NCBI GenBank assembly: GCA_020025635.1
Contig: JAHHRU010000001.1
Location: 124,001 to 188,000, forward strand
Length of the DNA stretch: 64,000 nt
From: Allofournierella sp.
GTDB lineage: Bacteria; Bacillota; Clostridia; Oscillospirales; Ruminococcaceae
Reading direction: 5' to 3'
The notes below the pieces were generated by a model. The model had not been told where the DNA came from. It saw only the letters and a program-made list of their open reading frames with translations, and did no database searches. Below are positions 62,044 through 64,000 of the stretch, one piece after another. Each line of letters begins with the position of its first letter. Positions within the stretch are counted from its first letter, which is position 1. The translations under genes were made by a program, and so were the position numbers.

Positions 62044-62313
62044 ATGAGAGCTGTTATTACCGTAGTGGGCAGGGACACCGTTGGTGTTGTAAGCCAGGTG
62101 AGCCAGGTCTGCGCCGAACTCGTTATCAACATCGAGGATATCACCCAGAGCATCATGCAGGATATGTTCTGCATGATCATGCTGGTGGATCTGTCCAAGT
62201 GCGTTTCGGGCATGGATGTTGTGCGCGGCCGCCTGGAAGAGCTGGCCGCCAATACCGGCATGGAGATTCACCTGACCCGTCAGGAAGTTTTTGATGCCAT
62301 GCATCACATTTAA
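62044..62313 (+). CDS. ACT domain protein (UPF0237)
   Basis: The 89-residue single ACT domain has RAVITVVGRDTVGVVSQVSQ at the N-terminus and the usual beta-alpha-beta layout. ACT domains bind amino acids and pass on regulation. ATG 62044 is preceded by GGGAGG; an open frame further upstream is rejected. The UPF0210 partner follows 17 bases later, a pair conserved in Firmicutes. Function unproven. Confidence 0.93.
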   Translation: MRAVITVVGRDTVGVVSQVSQVCAELVINIEDITQSIMQDMFCMIMLVDLSKCVSGMDVVRGRLEELAANTGMEIHLTRQEVFDAMHHI

Positions 62314-62330
62314 GGGAGGCTCTGTTCACG

Positions 62331-63692
62331 ATGATCAATACCCATGACATTATGGAAACCATCAACATGATCAACAGTGAAAATCTGGACGTGCGCACCG
62401 TCACCATGGGCATCAGCCTGCTGGACTGCGCCGACCCGGACCCCAAAAAGGCCTGCGAAAAGATTTACAACAAGATCGTGACCAAAGCCGCCCGCCTGGT
62501 GCCGGTGGTTGAAAAGATCAGCACCGATTACGGTGTGCCCATCATCAATAAGCGCATCAGCGTTACCCCCATCGCCATGCTGCTGGCAAGCGCCCCGGAT
62601 GCAGATCCGGTGGATTACGCAAAGGCCCTGGACCGTGCCGCAAAAAAGGTGGGTGTAAACTTCATCGGCGGTTTCGGCGCCCTGGTGCACAAAGGCTTTT
62701 CTGCCGGTGACCGCCGTCTGATCGAGTCCATCCCCGAGGCTCTGGCCCAGACCGATATCGTGTGCAGCAGCATCAACATCGGTTCCACCAAAACCGGCAT
62801 CAATATGGATGCTGTCAAGCTGATGGGCCAGGTTGTGCGCAGGGCCGCCGAGGCCACGGCCGACAACCAGTGCATGGGCGCTGCCAAGCTGGTGGTGTTC
62901 TGCAATGCTCCCGATGACAACCCCTTCATGGCCGGTGCCTTCCACGGTGTGGGCGAGCCGGACTGTGTGATCCATGTGGGCGTTTCCGGCCCCGGTGCCG
63001 TGCGCGCCGCTCTGGCAAAGCTGCCCAAGGATGCTCCTTTGGATGCGGTGGCCGAGCTGATCAAGCGCACCGCCTTCAAAATCACCCGCATGGGCCAGAT
63101 GGTGGGCACCCTTGCCGCTGACGAGCTGGGCGTTCCCTTTGGCATCGTAGACCTTTCGCTGGCCCCCACCCCCGCCATTGGCGACAGCGTGGCCAACATT
63201 CTGGAGGAAATGGGTCTGGAAAGCTGCGGCTGCTGCGGCACCACTGCCGCCCTTGCCCTTTTGAATGATGCCGTGAAAAAAGGCGGCGTGATGGCCTCCA
63301 ACCATGTGGGCGGCCTGTCCGGCGCTTTCATCCCCGTCAGTGAGGACGACGGCATGATCAAAGCTGCCCGCTGCGGCAGCCTGTGCCTGGAAAAGCTGGA
63401 AGCCATGACTGCCGTTTGCAGCGTAGGCATTGATATGGTGGTCATTCCCGGTGATACTCCCGCGGAAGTCATCAGCGCCCTGATCGCGGATGAAGCCGCC
63501 ATCGGCATGGTAAACACCAAGACCACCGCTGTGCGTGTGATTCCCGCCATCGGCCGCAAGGCCGGCGAAGAACTGGACTTCGGCGGTCTTCTGGGCTACG
63601 CCCCCATCATGCCCATCAGCACTTACAGCCCCGCTGTTATGATCGACCGCGGCGGCCGCATCCCTGCCCCCCTGCAGGCACTGAAAAACTAA
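62331..63692 (+). CDS. PFL family protein (UPF0210/DUF711)
   Basis: The 453-residue protein matches UPF0210 along its length: NTHDIMETINMINSENLDVR, NKRISVTPIA, SSINIGSTKTGINMDAV and DLSLAPTPAIGDSVANI. It is related in fold to pyruvate formate-lyase-like barrels, but no Gly radical site or activity is known. Pairing with the ACT protein suggests a regulated metabolic enzyme. AAGGGAGG precedes the ATG. Confidence 0.93.
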   Translation: MINTHDIMETINMINSENLDVRTVTMGISLLDCADPDPKKACEKIYNKIVTKAARLVPVVEKISTDYGVPIINKRISVTPIAMLLASAPDADPVDYAKALDRAAKKVGVNFIGGFGALVHKGFSAGDRRLIESIPEALAQTDIVCSSINIGSTKTGINMDAVKLMGQVVRRAAEATADNQCMGAAKLVVFCNAPDDNPFMAGAFHGVGEPDCVIHVGVSGPGAVRAALAKLPKDAPLDAVAELIKRTAFKITRMGQMVGTLAADELGVPFGIVDLSLAPTPAIGDSVANILEEMGLESCGCCGTTAALALLNDAVKKGGVMASNHVGGLSGAFIPVSEDDGMIKAARCGSLCLEKLEAMTAVCSVGIDMVVIPGDTPAEVISALIADEAAIGMVNTKTTAVRVIPAIGRKAGEELDFGGLLGYAPIMPISTYSPAVMIDRGGRIPAPLQALKN

Positions 63693-63695
63693 ATA

Positions 63696-63734
63696 AAAAT
63701 CGGTGAGAAAAATCTTTTTTCTCACCGATTTTTT
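63696..63734 (+). terminator. Terminator after the UPF0210 gene
   Basis: AAAATCGGTGAGAAAAA and TTTTTTCTCACCGATTTT pair almost completely and end in a T-run. It lies within 10 bases of the stop codon. Confidence 0.9.
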
Positions 63735-63853
63735 CATCTTTTGCCTGGCACTGTTTTCTTTTATCTTCCGATATTTTTTCGTGAGCACCGATTTTTTCGA
63801 ATAAATCCCTTCCTTTCCAGCCATACTGATGCCAGAAAGGGAGGGATTTCTCA

Positions 63854-64000
63854 ATGGAACTCTTTTATAAAGTGTGTATCGTTCTTCTCATTATCGGCGG
63901 CATCAACTGGGGCCTTGTGGGGCTGTTCAGCTTCAACCTGGTGGGCTGGCTGTTCGGCGGCGCCGCCAGTGTTCTGAGCCGCATTGTCTTCGGCGTGGTT
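63854..64000 (+). CDS. DUF378 small membrane protein, cut by the window edge
   Basis: The first 49 residues are seen: a hydrophobic helix with LLIIGGINWGLVGLFSFNLVG, the DUF378 signature, and the start of a second helix. GGGAGGG precedes the ATG. DUF378 proteins are two-helix membrane proteins of unknown function, about 60-80 residues long, so only a short end is missing. Confidence 0.85.
   Translation, partial: MELFYKVCIVLLIIGGINWGLVGLFSFNLVGWLFGGAASVLSRIVFGVV

Overview
The window reads as a chromosomal segment of a moderately GC-rich Firmicute, most likely a gut Clostridia of the Oscillospiraceae (Faecalibacterium/Subdoligranulum/Gemmiger-like; the genus is inference). Supporting signs are the nadD-yqeK-LCP-rsfS-leuS order, the plsX-rnc-smc-ftsY order, AddAB instead of RecBCD, folate-dependent TrmFO, CD1247-type zinc-ribbon proteins, spoIIR, and a SCIFF peptide with its radical SAM maturase. 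Genes are tightly packed. The longest gene-free stretch is about 240 bases, and I see no tRNA, rRNA, CRISPR, insertion sequence or prophage gene.

Layout. Positions 1-6970 (+) form a glycan operon: an ABC-2 polysaccharide exporter pair, a GT52-like glycosyltransferase, a KdsB-like cytidylyltransferase, a DRE-TIM aldolase fused to a MAF/GT42-like domain, a KdsC-like phosphatase and an AraD-like epimerase. Positions 7105-12549 (+) hold a second surface-glycan block (DUF2142 membrane protein, GT2-GtrA fusion, GT4, GT2, DUF2304). A small orphan gene and a convergent GT-C membrane protein follow. From 14878 to 46760 almost everything is on the minus strand and is housekeeping: two CD1247-like paralogues, efp, an endonuclease IV-like protein, yqeG, rpsU, leuS, rsfS, LCP, yqeK, nadD, yhbY, rdgB, ftsY, smc, rnc, plsX, trmFO, topA, dprA, a SpoU methyltransferase, rplT-rpmI-infC, addA-addB, a methyltransferase and a peptidoglycan-binding-repeat protein. 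Positions 46981-51221 (+) are an island with a membrane-anchored XRE regulator, an Orn/Lys/Arg decarboxylase and the SCIFF locus. Positions 51330-58525 (-) are a YesM/YesN two-component system with a sugar ABC transporter and a RarA/MgsA-C-like protein. spoIIR, ispE, an aminotransferase and an Lrp regulator follow. The right end (+) has an ACT protein, a UPF0210 protein and a truncated DUF378 gene.

The most unusual element is at 3402-6970. KdsB-like and KdsC-like enzymes sit in a Gram-positive export operon without a KdsA/NeuB-type PEP-dependent synthase; a pyruvate-aldolase-type enzyme is present instead. I infer a route to a CMP-activated ulosonic acid made by a DRE-TIM aldolase, transferred by the GT52-like and/or fused MAF-like domain, and exported by the ABC pair.

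Regulation visible in the sequence includes strong sigma-A-type promoters (rpsU, efp, a CD1247-like gene, infC, the orphan gene, SCIFF), a leader with an intrinsic terminator before infC, an AUC start codon for infC, two terminators between SCIFF and its maturase, and a hairpin that covers the spoIIR ribosome binding site.
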